64,000 bases of DNA from Pseudanabaena sp. FACHB-2040 (lineage in GTDB: Bacteria; Cyanobacteriota; Cyanobacteriia; Phormidesmidales; Phormidesmidaceae): assembly GCF_014696715.1 (NCBI RefSeq), contig NZ_JACJQO010000005.1:558001-622000 (forward strand), written 5' to 3'. Each line of letters starts with the position of its first letter. The stretch's first letter is position 1. The position numbers and the translations under genes were made by a program. Below, piece after piece: positions 26,611 to 36,752 of the stretch. The notes beneath the pieces are model-generated. The model saw only the letters and a program-made list of their open reading frames with translations. It searched no databases and had not been told where the DNA came from.

Positions 26611-27636
26611 ATGAGCGGACTCGGCGGACTTAACAAAACTCCCAACGGCGTAGTGCTAGGCATGGTGCAGCTGCAGCTGCCCAACGTGGTCACCCCAGCC
26701 GACCTGGCAGCCCAAACCCAACGCATTGTAGACATGGTTGGCAAAGCCCGACGCAACCTGCCCACAATGGATCTGGTGGTGTTTCCTGAATACTCCCTGC
26801 ATGGCCTATCGATGGACACCAACCCCGACATCATGTGCCGGCTTGATGGGCCAGAGGTAGAAGCGTTTCGCAAAGCCTGCATCGACAACGACATTTGGGG
26901 CTGCTTCTCCATCATGGAGTACAACCCTAGCGGCAACCCTTACAACAGCGGCATCATTATCGATAACTCTGGGGAACTCAAGCTCTACTACCGCAAGCTC
27001 CACCCCTGGGTGCCGGTAGAGCCTTGGGAACCGGGCAACCTAGGCATTCCTGTGTGCGATGGCCCCAACGGCAGCAAGCTTGCCCTGATCATTTGCCACG
27101 ACGGCATGTTCCCAGAGATGGCCCGCGAATGTGCCTACAAAGGGGCCGAAATCATGATTCGCACCGCAGGCTACACAGCCCCCATTCGCCATTCTTGGCA
27201 GGTGACTAACCAGGTCAATGCCTTCTGCAACCTGATGGTGACCGCTTCGGTCTGTATGTGCGGCTCTGATGGCACCTTTGACTCGATGGGCGAAGGGATG
27301 ATCGTCAACTTCGATGGCACTCCGCTAGTCATGGGCAGCCACCGCCCGGATGAAATCATTACTGCCGAAGTCCGTCCTGACTTGGTGCGTGAGGCCCGCC
27401 TTCACTGGAGCGTGGAAAACAATATTTATCAGTTTGGCCACCGGGGCTATGTGGCCGTTAAAGGCGGTGCCCAAGACTGCCCTTACACCTACATGAAAGA
27501 CATGGTAGACGGCTCTTACCGCCTGCCTTGGGAAGACCAAGTCATCCACAAAGATGGCACTGCCTGCGGTTTCCCGAGCCCAACACGAGAGTACAAGGGT
27601 GAGGAACTGCCGCCAAGGCTAGCCCGAGCTGAGTAG
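26611..27636 (+). CDS. amiF: formamidase (aliphatic amidase, nitrilase superfamily)
   Basis: The 341-residue cytosolic enzyme should hydrolyse formamide to formate and ammonia. The Glu-Lys-Cys triad is visible: Glu in VVFPEYSLHG (near residue 60), Lys in LYYRKLHPW (near 133), and Cys in LIICHDGMFPEMARE (near 166). Similarity to the AmiF/AmiE group extends through the C-terminal YGHRGYVAVKGG-like FGHRGYVAVKGGAQDCPYTY. AmiE and AmiF differ in substrate; size and overall look favour AmiF. GAGGAAAATCT before ATG 26611 gives a plausible ribosome site. Confidence 0.87.
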   Translation: MSGLGGLNKTPNGVVLGMVQLQLPNVVTPADLAAQTQRIVDMVGKARRNLPTMDLVVFPEYSLHGLSMDTNPDIMCRLDGPEVEAFRKACIDNDIWGCFSIMEYNPSGNPYNSGIIIDNSGELKLYYRKLHPWVPVEPWEPGNLGIPVCDGPNGSKLALIICHDGMFPEMARECAYKGAEIMIRTAGYTAPIRHSWQVTNQVNAFCNLMVTASVCMCGSDGTFDSMGEGMIVNFDGTPLVMGSHRPDEIITAEVRPDLVREARLHWSVENNIYQFGHRGYVAVKGGAQDCPYTYMKDMVDGSYRLPWEDQVIHKDGTACGFPSPTREYKGEELPPRLARAE

Positions 27637-27717
27637 GTACGCTGAGTAGGTGCGTTGACAAAGGGGCTAGTACCGAGGCTTTTAAGAAGCCCCTCAGTCT
27701 ATCCGGGATTGCGTTCT

Positions 27718-27764
27718 CAGGGATTGCTTCGCGGCCCGCAATGACTATAGCGGAGCAATCCCTG
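27718..27764. repeat. inverted repeat (CAGGGATTGCT) between genes
   Basis: Two perfect 11-bp arms (CAGGGATTGCT / AGCAATCCCTG) flank GCGGCCCGCAATGAC-type sequence. This resembles a GCAATGAC-containing interspersed repeat frequent in cyanobacterial intergenic DNA. A second stem (AGGGGCT ... AGCCCCT, 27662-27693) precedes it and may terminate the formamidase transcript. Confidence 0.55.
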
Positions 27765-27872
27765 ATCAAGCCCTTTGCAGATGCGATTAGTACTGGGATG
27801 TCGGGTAGACCGCTATGCTGAAATAGAGCGATCCCAACGGATCGAAATTTGACTCAGCCTCATCGAGCAACT

Positions 27873-28757
27873 ATGACAACTCCCCAGGCCCAGTCTCCGG
27901 AACCCACTTGGCGTTTAGTTTTTCGGCTGCTGCGGTGGGATAAGCCTACCGGGCGGCTGATTCTGATGGTACCGGCCCTGTGGTCTGTGTTTTTGGCTGC
28001 TGGGGGTACGCCGCCGTGGCAGTTGGTAGGGGTGATTATTCTAGGTACTTTGGCCACGAGTGCCGCCGGTTGTGTAGTCAATGACCTGTGGGACCGCAAC
28101 ATCGATCCTCGGGTGCAGCGCACCCGCAACCGACCGCTGGCCTCACGGGCGTTGTCGGTGCAGGTGGGGCTGGTGGTGTTTGCGGTGTCGCTGGTGTGTG
28201 CCTACGGCCTGTCGCTCTATCTCAATGTTTTGAGCTTTGTGCTCTGTGTGCTGGCGGTGCCGGTGATTGTGCTGTACCCGCTAGCGAAGCGAAAATTTGC
28301 GGTGCCGCAGCTGGTGCTTGCGATCGCATGGGGCTTTGCTGTTCTGATTCCCTGGGCTGCCGTCGCCGGAAACTTGACCCTGCCTGCCTGGATTCTCTGG
28401 CTAGCAGTGGTGCTGTGGACTCTGGGCTTCGATACAGTCTACGCCATTCCCGATCGGCAGTACGATACGCAGCTTGGCATCAACTCCAGCGCTATTTTCT
28501 TTGGCGACCAGACGCCCCAAGCTGTGGGCTTTTTCTACCTAGGTACCTGGCTGATGCTGATCTGGTTGGGGCTGGTGATGGCGCTGGCCTGGCCGTTTTG
28601 GGTGGGGCTTGCGATCGCACTGCTAATCTGGGCCCGCCAAACCTATCGGCTCAATCAGTACAACCCGCCCGCCAAACTCTACGGCCAAGTGTTTCGGCAA
28701 AACGTTCTGCTGGGCTTTGTTTTGCTGGTGGGAATGATCTCTGGGAGTTTACTGTAG
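27873..28757 (+). CDS. UbiA-type prenyltransferase, probably 4-hydroxybenzoate solanesyltransferase
   Basis: This 294-residue multi-pass membrane enzyme carries the two aspartate-rich motifs of the UbiA family: NDLWDRNID (near residue 77) and YAIPDRQYDTQLG (near 195). RPLASRALS follows the first motif as in UbiA. In cyanobacteria the UbiA homologue attaches the solanesyl chain to 4-hydroxybenzoate on the route to plastoquinone, which is the likely role. I start at ATG 27873 instead of the in-frame TTG 27849. It has about nine transmembrane segments. Confidence 0.9.
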   Translation: MTTPQAQSPEPTWRLVFRLLRWDKPTGRLILMVPALWSVFLAAGGTPPWQLVGVIILGTLATSAAGCVVNDLWDRNIDPRVQRTRNRPLASRALSVQVGLVVFAVSLVCAYGLSLYLNVLSFVLCVLAVPVIVLYPLAKRKFAVPQLVLAIAWGFAVLIPWAAVAGNLTLPAWILWLAVVLWTLGFDTVYAIPDRQYDTQLGINSSAIFFGDQTPQAVGFFYLGTWLMLIWLGLVMALAWPFWVGLAIALLIWARQTYRLNQYNPPAKLYGQVFRQNVLLGFVLLVGMISGSLL

Positions 28758-28856
28758 AGAGCTTATCTGGGCTGATATCTCAAGCAGATCGTTTGACATG
28801 GCTGGGTAGTCTAGTTACGGGGCGCTACCGTAGGAGTTGGAGACGCCGCATGAGCC

Positions 28857-30365
28857 ATGAACGACATTGACCGCTGCTTTGAGATTTTAGAATTAAAGCC
28901 AGGGGCCTCAAAACAGCAGATCAAGGAAGCCTATCGCAGGCTCGCTAAAATTTGGCACCCAGATCAGTTTGGGCAAAGTGAGCCGCAAAGGCGGCAGGCT
29001 GAAGAAAAGATTAAGCGCATTAATGACGCGTACCAGAAGCTCAAAGAAATTTCAGTTTCTCAGCCCACCAAACCTTCTTCATCTCAAGCTGTCAGAACTG
29101 ACTTTAAGACTCGGCCAATTACCCCTCAAGAGTACTGTGAAGAAGCTAACGCTCTGGTTCAGGACGGGAAATATCAGGAGGCTACAGAGATTCTTGGCAT
29201 CGTCATAAAACGGTATCCTGACTATGCCGATGCTTACCGCTATCGAGGGTTAATCTACTCTGTACTGGGCTATGAATTACGGGCTGAAGCTGACTTAAAC
29301 AAGGCCAATTCTCTAGGTTTCAAAAAGACTCAAGCCTCACGAAGAAGCGCTAAAAATGCCCAGCCTAGCCAGCCTCGCCAGGCAGCTTGGGCGACCCGTC
29401 AACCCTCGAAGACTGAAGCTGGCCCCTTCAAAGCTGAAGCCCGCCCACGGCCAGAAAGCTCCTTTTCGGTTGAAATAGCGTGCCAGCTGACCTTTGCCGA
29501 AAGTTCAGTGCCACTAAATGCGATCGCAGTTAGCCCCAATGTCAAACTGATGGCGGCTGGGGGTGAAAATGGCGTGATTTATTTGTGGAATTACAAAACT
29601 AGGAAGGCATTCCATACCCTGGCAGACCATACTGGAGCAATTCATGCCCTGCTCTTTAGTGAAGATAGCCAGTTCCTATTTAGCAGCAGCGCAGACGGCA
29701 CCATTAAGCTTTGGCATTTAGCCTCAGGCAGTTTGATCAGAACATTGGCTGGTCATACAGGAGGTGTTGCCAGTATTGCCATTAGCTGGCCTCACAAAGT
29801 GTTAGTTAGTGGCGGTGACGATGGCACCGTTGGAGTTTGGGATCTCAAAAGCAACCAGCTCATCCGCAAGGTCTTGAATCAAGATGTGCCGGTGCAAGCT
29901 GTGGCCTTAAATCCGGACGGTGAGATTGCCATCTGCGGCAGCGTAGACGGTTCGATCAAGCTGTGCCATGTGTTGCGCGGCGGCATTTTGCAATGGTCAG
30001 AGCAGCATCGGGCTCCGATATCTGCGATCGCAACCTCCCCAACAGGCAAATACTTTGTCTCAGGGTCTAAAGACGGACAGGTGGTGCTATGGGATATGGC
30101 TGGAGACTATTTGCGATCGCTTCAGCCCCCAGGGCAGAGCGTGACGGCGCTACTGCTGGCGCACCAGGATACTGTCGTTATCGGGGGCGGAGCAGACGGT
30201 TATTTAAGGGCTTGGGATGCTGAAACAGGGCATCTTCTGCAGAGTCAACCTGCTCACTCAGGCCCGATTCAAGGGCTTTGTGCAGTCCCCAGCACAGAGT
30301 ACTCCCTTAGCCTGGGTGCCGACAGAACGATTAAGCTATGGCAGGTGCTACAAGTAAGCGGCTAA
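28857..30365 (+). CDS. DnaJ-TPR-WD40 fusion protein
   Basis: The 502-residue protein has three parts. Residues 1-65 are a J-domain (CFEILELKPGAS...AYRRLAKIWHPDQFG) with the HPD motif that stimulates DnaK. Residues 85-150 resemble a tetratricopeptide pair (ALVQDGKYQEATEILGIVIKRYPDYADAYRYRG). Residues 205-500 are about seven WD40 repeats ending in IKLW/VGVWD-type blades. The design suggests a scaffold that brings a client to Hsp70. Clients are unknown. It lies 100 bp after the prenyltransferase gene. Confidence 0.9.
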   Translation: MNDIDRCFEILELKPGASKQQIKEAYRRLAKIWHPDQFGQSEPQRRQAEEKIKRINDAYQKLKEISVSQPTKPSSSQAVRTDFKTRPITPQEYCEEANALVQDGKYQEATEILGIVIKRYPDYADAYRYRGLIYSVLGYELRAEADLNKANSLGFKKTQASRRSAKNAQPSQPRQAAWATRQPSKTEAGPFKAEARPRPESSFSVEIACQLTFAESSVPLNAIAVSPNVKLMAAGGENGVIYLWNYKTRKAFHTLADHTGAIHALLFSEDSQFLFSSSADGTIKLWHLASGSLIRTLAGHTGGVASIAISWPHKVLVSGGDDGTVGVWDLKSNQLIRKVLNQDVPVQAVALNPDGEIAICGSVDGSIKLCHVLRGGILQWSEQHRAPISAIATSPTGKYFVSGSKDGQVVLWDMAGDYLRSLQPPGQSVTALLLAHQDTVVIGGGADGYLRAWDAETGHLLQSQPAHSGPIQGLCAVPSTEYSLSLGADRTIKLWQVLQVSG

Positions 30366-30421
30366 AGCTCCGAAAAGCCGTCTAAAATGCCGGACATCAC
30401 GTCTTACAGAAGGGGACACGT

Positions 30422-31567
30422 ATGTCTAGCAGCGCACCCTGGTTGGTTCAGGCTGAGGAGCAGAGCTATGTGGGTTATGCCTACGACGAACCGGGCAGCC
30501 TACCTGGAACTTTAAGGATTAAGGCAGACGCGGCACCACCAACGATTGTGCTGATTGACTACAACGAGGCTGAAGCAATTCGGGTCACGCTAGAAACTCC
30601 TGAAGAATGCGCTGATTACCTGGATACAGAGTCGGTTTCCTGGATTGATTTGCAGGGGTTCGGCAGTGAGGATGTCTTGCAACGGTTGGGGCAAGTGTTC
30701 CAGCTACACCCAGTAGTGCTGGAGGATGTAGTCAATGTGCCGCAGCGACCCAAAACCGAGAACTACGAGGACCAGCTGCTGATTGTGCTGCACATGGCGG
30801 TGGCGCTGCCCGATCAGTCTCGCTACGTCAGGGAGCAGGTGAGCCTGGTGCTGGGGCCGAACTACCTGCTGACGGTGCAGGAGGAGCCGGACTACGATCC
30901 GTTTGAGCCGATTCGCGATCGCATTCGCTACAAAAAGGGCACCATTCGCCAGCGGGGGGCTGACTACCTGGCTTATGCCCTGATTGATGCTGTTGTCGAT
31001 GGCCTCTTTCCGGTTCTAGAACTCTTTGGCGAGCGAATTGAGTTTCTAGAAGATGAGGTGATTCGCCAGCCCAACGCTCAAACTCTAGCCAAGATCCATC
31101 AAATCAAGCGGGAACTGCTGGCCCTGCGCCGATCAATCTGGCCCCAGCGCGATGCGATCGCAGCCCTGCTGCGCGACGACTGCCCCCTGATCAGACCAGA
31201 GGTGAGAGTTTACCTAAAAGACTGCTACGACCACACGGTGCAAATTCTCGACATGGTTGAAACGTACCGAGAGCTGGCCTCTAGCCTCATGGATGTGTAC
31301 CTATCCTCAGCCAGCAACAAGATGAATGAGGTGATGAAGACCCTCACCGTTATTTCCACTATCTTTATCCCACTGACCTTTATTGCTGGGATCTACGGCA
31401 TGAACTTCAACCCCGACGCTTCGCCCTTTAACATGCCGGAGCTGAACTGGTACTGGGGCTACCCGCTGGCTTGGGGTCTGATGATTGCGATCGCGCTGGG
31501 GCTGATTTATTTCTTCAAGCGGCGGGGCTGGTTTGAGGACTTTTCTACTGTGGCAAACAAGCCATGA
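30422..31567 (+). CDS. corA: CorA-type magnesium/cobalt transporter
   Basis: This 381-residue inner-membrane channel takes up Mg2+ (and Co2+). The cytoplasmic alpha/beta funnel covers about residues 1-310. The two transmembrane helices close the protein, with the signature YGMNFN between them (IYGMNFNPDASPFNMPELNWYWGYPLAW) and the usual positively charged tail (FKRRGWFEDF). It is monocistronic, with a bidirectional terminator right after it. Confidence 0.95.
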   Translation: MSSSAPWLVQAEEQSYVGYAYDEPGSLPGTLRIKADAAPPTIVLIDYNEAEAIRVTLETPEECADYLDTESVSWIDLQGFGSEDVLQRLGQVFQLHPVVLEDVVNVPQRPKTENYEDQLLIVLHMAVALPDQSRYVREQVSLVLGPNYLLTVQEEPDYDPFEPIRDRIRYKKGTIRQRGADYLAYALIDAVVDGLFPVLELFGERIEFLEDEVIRQPNAQTLAKIHQIKRELLALRRSIWPQRDAIAALLRDDCPLIRPEVRVYLKDCYDHTVQILDMVETYRELASSLMDVYLSSASNKMNEVMKTLTVISTIFIPLTFIAGIYGMNFNPDASPFNMPELNWYWGYPLAWGLMIAIALGLIYFFKRRGWFEDFSTVANKP

Positions 31568-31585
31568 GATTAGCCTAAATAGACA

Positions 31586-31620
31586 AAGACCCCTGGGTTC
31601 TTCAGGAACTCAGGGGTCTT
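31586..31620. terminator. bidirectional terminator between corA and alaS
   Basis: A 15-bp stem (AAGACCCCTGGGTTC / GAACTCAGGGGTCTT, one G-U) with a 5-nt loop lies between the two convergent genes. It is flanked by short T-containing stretches on both strands. Confidence 0.85.
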
Positions 31621-31637
31621 GCGAGCCTGTCTTTTAG

Positions 31638-34292
31638 TTAGCTCAGGGCTTCGAGCAGCTGTTGTTTAGCGCTCTCTAAGGCCTCTGGCAGCTTGGCCGC
31701 ATCTCGGCCTCCAGCCTGGGCTAGGTTGGGCCGACCACCGCCGCCGCCGCCGCAGATCTTGGCGATGCCGCCAATGAACTTACCGGCCTGTAGCTTTTGA
31801 GCAATCACCGCAGGGCTAAAGGCGGCTACTAGGCTAACCTTGCCCTCTTCAGGCACAGAACCCAGCACGACGGCTCCTTCCCCCAGTTTTTGCAGCAGTC
31901 GCTCGGCTGCCGTTTTTAAAGACTCAGGATCAACGCCAGGCAGGTCAGCCACCAAAATCTTCAGACTGCCAACGGCCTCTGCCTGATTCAGGAGCTGGTC
32001 TGACTTAAGCACCGCCAACTCAGACTTCAGCCCATCTCGCTCCTTCTGAACTGCTTTCAACTCGTTTTGCAGGTTGGTGACCCGCTCGGGCAGCTCCTCC
32101 GGCTTGGCTTTGAAGCGATCGCTCAGGTCGCGCACCACGCTATCGCGCAGGTTCAAGTACTCCAACACGGCTGGGCCTGCCACTGCCTCGATCCGCCGCA
32201 CGCCTGCCGCCACGCCCGACTCAGAGATGATCTTAAACAGACCAATCTCAGCGGTATTGGTAACGTGGGTGCCGCCGCACAGCTCCATCGAGACGCCAGG
32301 GAAGTCAATCACCCGCACTTCGCTGCTGTATTTCTCGCCAAACATTGCGATCGCGCCGCGAGCCTTAGCATCATCAATCGGCATGACTGCCACATCCGCC
32401 TGGTGCCCTTCTGCAACCCAGGTATTCACCTGCTCCTCTACCTGCTGCACTTCCTCGGGCGTGAGGGCGCGAGGACAGTTGAAGTCAAACCGCAGGCGGT
32501 CAAAGGTCACCAAAGAGCCAGCCTGAGAAATGCCGTCATCAACCAGCTTTTTCAGCGCTGCCTGTAGCAGGTGAGTGGCAGTATGGTTAGCCTGAACGCG
32601 GCGACGACAGGCCCGATCAATCTGCGCCGTGACCGCGTCACCCTTTTTAATCGTGCCCCGCTCCACCCGGCCATAGTGGACAAAGAAGTCGCCGTCCTTC
32701 TGCACATCCTCAACGCGAATCACCCAGTCTTGGCCCGACAGATAGCCGCGATCGCCCACCTGCCCGCCCGACTCAGCATAAAAGGGCGTCTGATCTAGCA
32801 CCACCTGAACCGGGCTGCCTGCTTCTGCAGCTTCAACCGGCTGCCCTTCTACCAGCAGCACCTCGACCCGACTGGTGCTCGACACCTCGGAGTAGCCTAA
32901 AAACTCGGTCGAATGGATGTCTTCGGCCAGGCTATCAAGGCTGCCCTGCACCGTTAGATCAATGGTTTCGTGGGCGTCTTTAGAGCGCTGCCGCTGCTTC
33001 TCCATCTCGGCTTCAAAGCCTGAGAGGTCAACGCTCAGGCCCTGTTCCTCGGCAATCTCTTGGGTCAACTCCAGCGGAAAGCCGTAGGTGTCGTAGAGGA
33101 CAAAGGCATCGGCCCCAGAAATTTGCTTCGCGGCAGACTGGCTTTCGCGCTGCAGCACTTCTGCCAGCAGCTTTTCGCCGCGCTCTAGCGTTTCTAAGAA
33201 GCGAGCCTCTTCTCGATCCAGTTCAGCCTTGATGTTGGCTTCTCGCTGCCGCACATTGGGATAGACCGCTTCTGAGAGCTGCATCGCGGTTTCAGCCACC
33301 TGACTGACAAAAGCGCCCTCAATACCGATTAGCCTGCCGTGGCGCACCACCCGCCGGATCAGCCGCCGCAGCACATAGCCCCGGCCCACGTTAGAGGCTG
33401 TAATGTTGTCGGCAATCATGTGCACCACCGCCCGCACGTGGTCGCCAATCACCTTGAGCGAAACCTGGGTTCTCTCATCGCAGTCGGCGTAGGTGATCCC
33501 AGCAAGTTTTGCCGCTGTTTCAATGATCGGAAAGATCAGGTCGGTTTCGTAGTTGTTGGGCACCTTCTGCAAAATCTGGGCCATGCGCTCTAGCCCTAGC
33601 CCGGTGTCAATATTCTGGTTTTGCAGCGGCGTTAGGGTGCCTTCAGCATCCCGGTTGTACTGCATAAACACCAGGTTGTAGAACTCGATGAAGCGCGTGT
33701 CGTCCTCTAAATCAATCGAGTCGTCGCCCAGTTCGGGGTGAAAGTCGTAATAAATCTCAGAGCAGGGGCCACAGGGCCCCGTCGGGCCTGAGGTCCAAAA
33801 GTTATCGGCTTCGTCCATGCGCTGGATGCGGTGAGCCGGAATGCCGATCTGGTCGCGCCAAATGGCAAAGGCTTCGTCGTCTTCGCGAAAAACGCTGACC
33901 ACTAGCTGCTCTGGCGGTAGCCGAAAAACTTGGGTAGACAGTTCCCAGGCCCATGCGATCGCTTTTTCTTTGAAGTAGTCGCCAAAGCTAAAGTTGCCCA
34001 GCATTTCAAAGAAGGTATGGTGCCGGGCGGTGCGGCCTACGTTCTCGATATCGTTGGTGCGAATACATTTCTGGGAAGTCGTGGCCCGAGGAACCTCTGC
34101 CTGCCGCTGCCCCAAAAAGATCGGCTTAAACGGCAGCATGCCTGCAATTGTCAGCAGCACAGTCGGATCTTCCGGCACCAGGGAGGCGCTGGGCAAAATC
34201 TGATGTCCCCGGGCCGCATAAAACTCTAGGAATGTTTGGCGGATAGCGGCTCCGCTGGTAGCAGTTTGGGGTTGGGACTGAGGCTTAGACAT
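31638..34292 (-). CDS. alaS: alanyl-tRNA synthetase
   Basis: The 884-residue enzyme charges tRNA-Ala and edits misacylated Ser and Gly. The N-terminal class II core opens with [28 protein letters not shown]; the editing domain has the zinc motifs HTATHLL and CGGTH; a coiled-coil region (residues 700-760) leads to the glycine-rich C-Ala end ([17 protein letters not shown]). The length is standard. It is convergent with corA. Confidence 0.98.
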   Translation of the reverse strand: MSKPQSQPQTATSGAAIRQTFLEFYAARGHQILPSASLVPEDPTVLLTIAGMLPFKPIFLGQRQAEVPRATTSQKCIRTNDIENVGRTARHHTFFEMLGNFSFGDYFKEKAIAWAWELSTQVFRLPPEQLVVSVFREDDEAFAIWRDQIGIPAHRIQRMDEADNFWTSGPTGPCGPCSEIYYDFHPELGDDSIDLEDDTRFIEFYNLVFMQYNRDAEGTLTPLQNQNIDTGLGLERMAQILQKVPNNYETDLIFPIIETAAKLAGITYADCDERTQVSLKVIGDHVRAVVHMIADNITASNVGRGYVLRRLIRRVVRHGRLIGIEGAFVSQVAETAMQLSEAVYPNVRQREANIKAELDREEARFLETLERGEKLLAEVLQRESQSAAKQISGADAFVLYDTYGFPLELTQEIAEEQGLSVDLSGFEAEMEKQRQRSKDAHETIDLTVQGSLDSLAEDIHSTEFLGYSEVSSTSRVEVLLVEGQPVEAAEAGSPVQVVLDQTPFYAESGGQVGDRGYLSGQDWVIRVEDVQKDGDFFVHYGRVERGTIKKGDAVTAQIDRACRRRVQANHTATHLLQAALKKLVDDGISQAGSLVTFDRLRFDFNCPRALTPEEVQQVEEQVNTWVAEGHQADVAVMPIDDAKARGAIAMFGEKYSSEVRVIDFPGVSMELCGGTHVTNTAEIGLFKIISESGVAAGVRRIEAVAGPAVLEYLNLRDSVVRDLSDRFKAKPEELPERVTNLQNELKAVQKERDGLKSELAVLKSDQLLNQAEAVGSLKILVADLPGVDPESLKTAAERLLQKLGEGAVVLGSVPEEGKVSLVAAFSPAVIAQKLQAGKFIGGIAKICGGGGGGRPNLAQAGGRDAAKLPEALESAKQQLLEALS

Positions 34293-35022
34293 GGGATTTG
34301 CGGCGCAGGCTGCGATTCAGTGTAGTAAAGGCATCGAAATAGTCAGATATCTATTGTGACTGATGTTTGCCTCAGCATCAGCCCAAGCTAGCGCTTTCTC
34401 TCAGTAAATTCTTGGCTTGAACGGCTTCTTGCCCAGAATCTAGCGTTAAGCGTTAGGCCGCTACCCCTCCGTTGACCTGATCTTGAAGGTAAGCCGATTG
34501 AAGTCTCTCCTACGTTGGAGGTCACAAGCGCTTAGTCTGTTCAATAATAGGCGCACGTAACCCGAAGACGGCCGACAGTATCAGCTAGTGCAAAAGCCAG
34601 TAATCCAAAATCCCTAAAGGGTATCTATCTTGAGTAGAAAATCCTAATCAGAAGGACAGTCTGCTTTGTGGATCTGATTGAATCCAGCTCAACTTCAATG
34701 GGCTATTCTGTCCGGAAAAACTGTTTCATCCGGAAAAACCAGGACTCCATTGAAGAGTTTAGATACTGGCAAAGTTAGCGAATTACCCTGCATACAGTGT
34801 GACCCCAAACCGACTAAAACAGGGTTAGGGTCGCCTGGTTGTTGGTAGCCCTCACCCACACCGATGTTTATCCCGCCTGTTTCCTTAACGTCAACTGATT
34901 TAGTCCAGGAAATTCCTAGAGGAATCAGGCCCAGCCCCTGCCAGCCTGTCTATGACCATCGGGTGCTCAGCACGACTGATACGTGCTGCTTTGAACTACC
35001 AACTGACTGCCGCCTACCCTCC
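34293..35022. other. 730-bp upstream region of the diguanylate cyclase gene
   Basis: At 34693-34755 two 9-bp inverted arms (CTTCAATGG / CCATTGAAG) flank two direct copies of TCCGGAAAAAC (34711 and 34730). This may be a regulatory site. An open frame from ATG 34864 continues into the cyclase, but its first 53 residues look unlike any domain. No RNA gene seen. Confidence 0.45.
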
Positions 35023-36006
35023 ATGAATTCCTCGGTTTTAATCGTTGGGGAGGATGACTTCCCGTCTCGCGTCATCAGCCGAGTCAGGGGGCTTGCCGCT
35101 CTCACACTCCGCACAGTCGCATCGGCTCAAGAAGCAGAAGACCTAATTCAGGCCGACCCTTCAGAACTCATGATTCTCCAGGCCAGCCGTGCTGAAACCT
35201 GGGAACTGTGCCGTCGCCTGAAGCAGCAGCGCACTCTAAACAGCATTTATTGCCTTTTAGTAGACGATCGCTCTTGTCCTGCTGACCAAGCAGAAGAATC
35301 TCTGCTAGGGCGCTATACCAGTTTGATGACCACAGCGCTAGAAACGGGGGCCGACGCCTACGTGTGGTTGGGAGAAGACAACCCAGATCAGGCTGAGCTG
35401 GGCTTTGCTGACCATCAGAGCCGCCTGTTTCAGGCTCAGCTCAGGCTGGGGCTGCGGCGCATTCAGTCTTACCGAGAGCTGTCGCGAGCCAATGATTTGC
35501 TCTCTGCGATCGCACTTTCCGATCCCCTCACTCAACTGAGCAACCGCCGCGCCTTTGACTGGGAACTGCCCCGCCAAATTCAGGCAGCTCGGGAGCAAGG
35601 AGCAGCGCTCAGTCTGCTGATTTTAGACATCGACCACTTCAAGTCGGTCAATGACCAATACGGCCACCTGATCGGAGATCAGGTACTGCAGCTCGTAGCC
35701 GAACGACTCAGCCACAATATGCGATTTTACGAAACCCCCTTTCGCTATGGCGGTGAGGAGTTTGTAGTCATCCTCAACAGCACCAGCGCCGACGCAGCCC
35801 TGATGATTGGCGACCGGCTCTGTCGGCTGATCGGCGACCATCCCTTTGCCGTTAGCGAAACCTTGGATCTTTCGATCACGATTAGCGTTGGCGTTTCCTG
35901 CCTCACCTCAGACGACGACGAACGCGGCGTCAGCCTGCTCGATCGCGCCGACCAAAACCTGCTCAAGGCCAAGCTAGAAGGCCGCAACCGAGTTGTGCAG
36001 AGCTAA
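35023..36006 (+). CDS. diguanylate cyclase with degenerate receiver domain
   Basis: This 327-residue protein makes c-di-GMP. Residues 1-100 look like a receiver fold (SSVLIVGEDDFPSR... VASAQEAEDLIQADPSELMIL), but the usual phospho-Asp position is a Gln/Ala (LMILQASR), so it is probably not phosphorylated. The GGDEF domain follows (DPLTQLSNRRAFD, ILDIDHFKSVNDQYGH, RYGGEEF). The active-site variant GGEEF is normally active. The RxxD inhibitory site five residues upstream reads RFYE, so product inhibition may be lost. ATG 35023 is preferred over 34864 because it starts the domain. It overlaps the convergent gene by 4 bp. Confidence 0.88.
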   Translation: MNSSVLIVGEDDFPSRVISRVRGLAALTLRTVASAQEAEDLIQADPSELMILQASRAETWELCRRLKQQRTLNSIYCLLVDDRSCPADQAEESLLGRYTSLMTTALETGADAYVWLGEDNPDQAELGFADHQSRLFQAQLRLGLRRIQSYRELSRANDLLSAIALSDPLTQLSNRRAFDWELPRQIQAAREQGAALSLLILDIDHFKSVNDQYGHLIGDQVLQLVAERLSHNMRFYETPFRYGGEEFVVILNSTSADAALMIGDRLCRLIGDHPFAVSETLDLSITISVGVSCLTSDDDERGVSLLDRADQNLLKAKLEGRNRVVQS

Positions 36007-36698
36007 GCTGCCTCTGCTCTAGTCCCATGTTGTTGAATAATCTGCTGGCAAACCGCTACCGGCTGCCGCTGATCCATCGCTTCAACTAGCTGCTCAAACG
36101 CCGCCTGATTGGCCTGCAGCAGAGTCTTGGCCTGTAGCACTGCCCAACGCTGCTTGAGCTGAGCTTCGGCAGCAGGCCGATCCATCTGCTGCCAGAGCTG
36201 AGCAAACTTTTGCCGGTCATCGAAGCCACCTTGTGCATCGCCGTAGGTAATTTGCTCCGCCGCAATGCCCGCCATCCACACTCGGCAATAGCGATCTACC
36301 ATCGTCGCTGGGATCTGGCCTTGGGCAAAGGTCTGCTCTAGCGCTGCTGTATCAAAGACCACGCCGCCCTGCCCCGGCAACCCCTGTTTCCAAGCTTCCC
36401 AGGTGTTGAGGGTGTAGCCTACCACGGGGATTTCTAGCAGGCTGGCGACCAGGAAGTGACCTGCTTCGTGGCGGAGCACCCGCTGACGATGCTCAGCGGA
36501 AGTCCAGGCAGCCCAGTCCACCACAATATTGCCCATGCGCCCCTCTAGCCCCAGCTGATCTAGTGTTGCCAGCCCCAGCAGACCCGCTGCCGCCACTGCC
36601 GGAACGGCCGGAGACAGGCTGAGCATCGGCCCCAGCAGGCTGAGCATCGTGAAGCTAAAAACAGAGATGGCAATCAGGTTGAGGGTAGAGTCGCGCAT
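36003..36698 (-). CDS. FtsH-related M41 peptidase-like membrane protein without AAA domain
   Basis: This 231-residue protein has two hydrophobic segments in the first 48 residues. A domain like the protease part of FtsH follows, with RHEAGHFLVASLL holding the zinc motif HEAGH (near residue 77). The AAA+ ATPase is absent. A downstream AGIAAEQITYGDAQGG resembles the second FtsH metal region (AGRVAEEIxFG). Similar ATPase-free FtsH relatives exist in cyanobacteria and plastids. It may be an active peptidase or a partner of FtsH; this cannot be settled here. Confidence 0.78.
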   Translation of the reverse strand: MRDSTLNLIAISVFSFTMLSLLGPMLSLSPAVPAVAAAGLLGLATLDQLGLEGRMGNIVVDWAAWTSAEHRQRVLRHEAGHFLVASLLEIPVVGYTLNTWEAWKQGLPGQGGVVFDTAALEQTFAQGQIPATMVDRYCRVWMAGIAAEQITYGDAQGGFDDRQKFAQLWQQMDRPAAEAQLKQRWAVLQAKTLLQANQAAFEQLVEAMDQRQPVAVCQQIIQQHGTRAEAA

Positions 36699-36752
36699 AG
36701 CAGAGGGAAAGGCTTAGGGGGACGGAACCGGGCTGAGAAGGTAACCACAGCT

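Noticed and set aside
28088-28870. 260-residue rightward ORF
   Set aside because: Shadow of the UbiA-type prenyltransferase gene in another frame.
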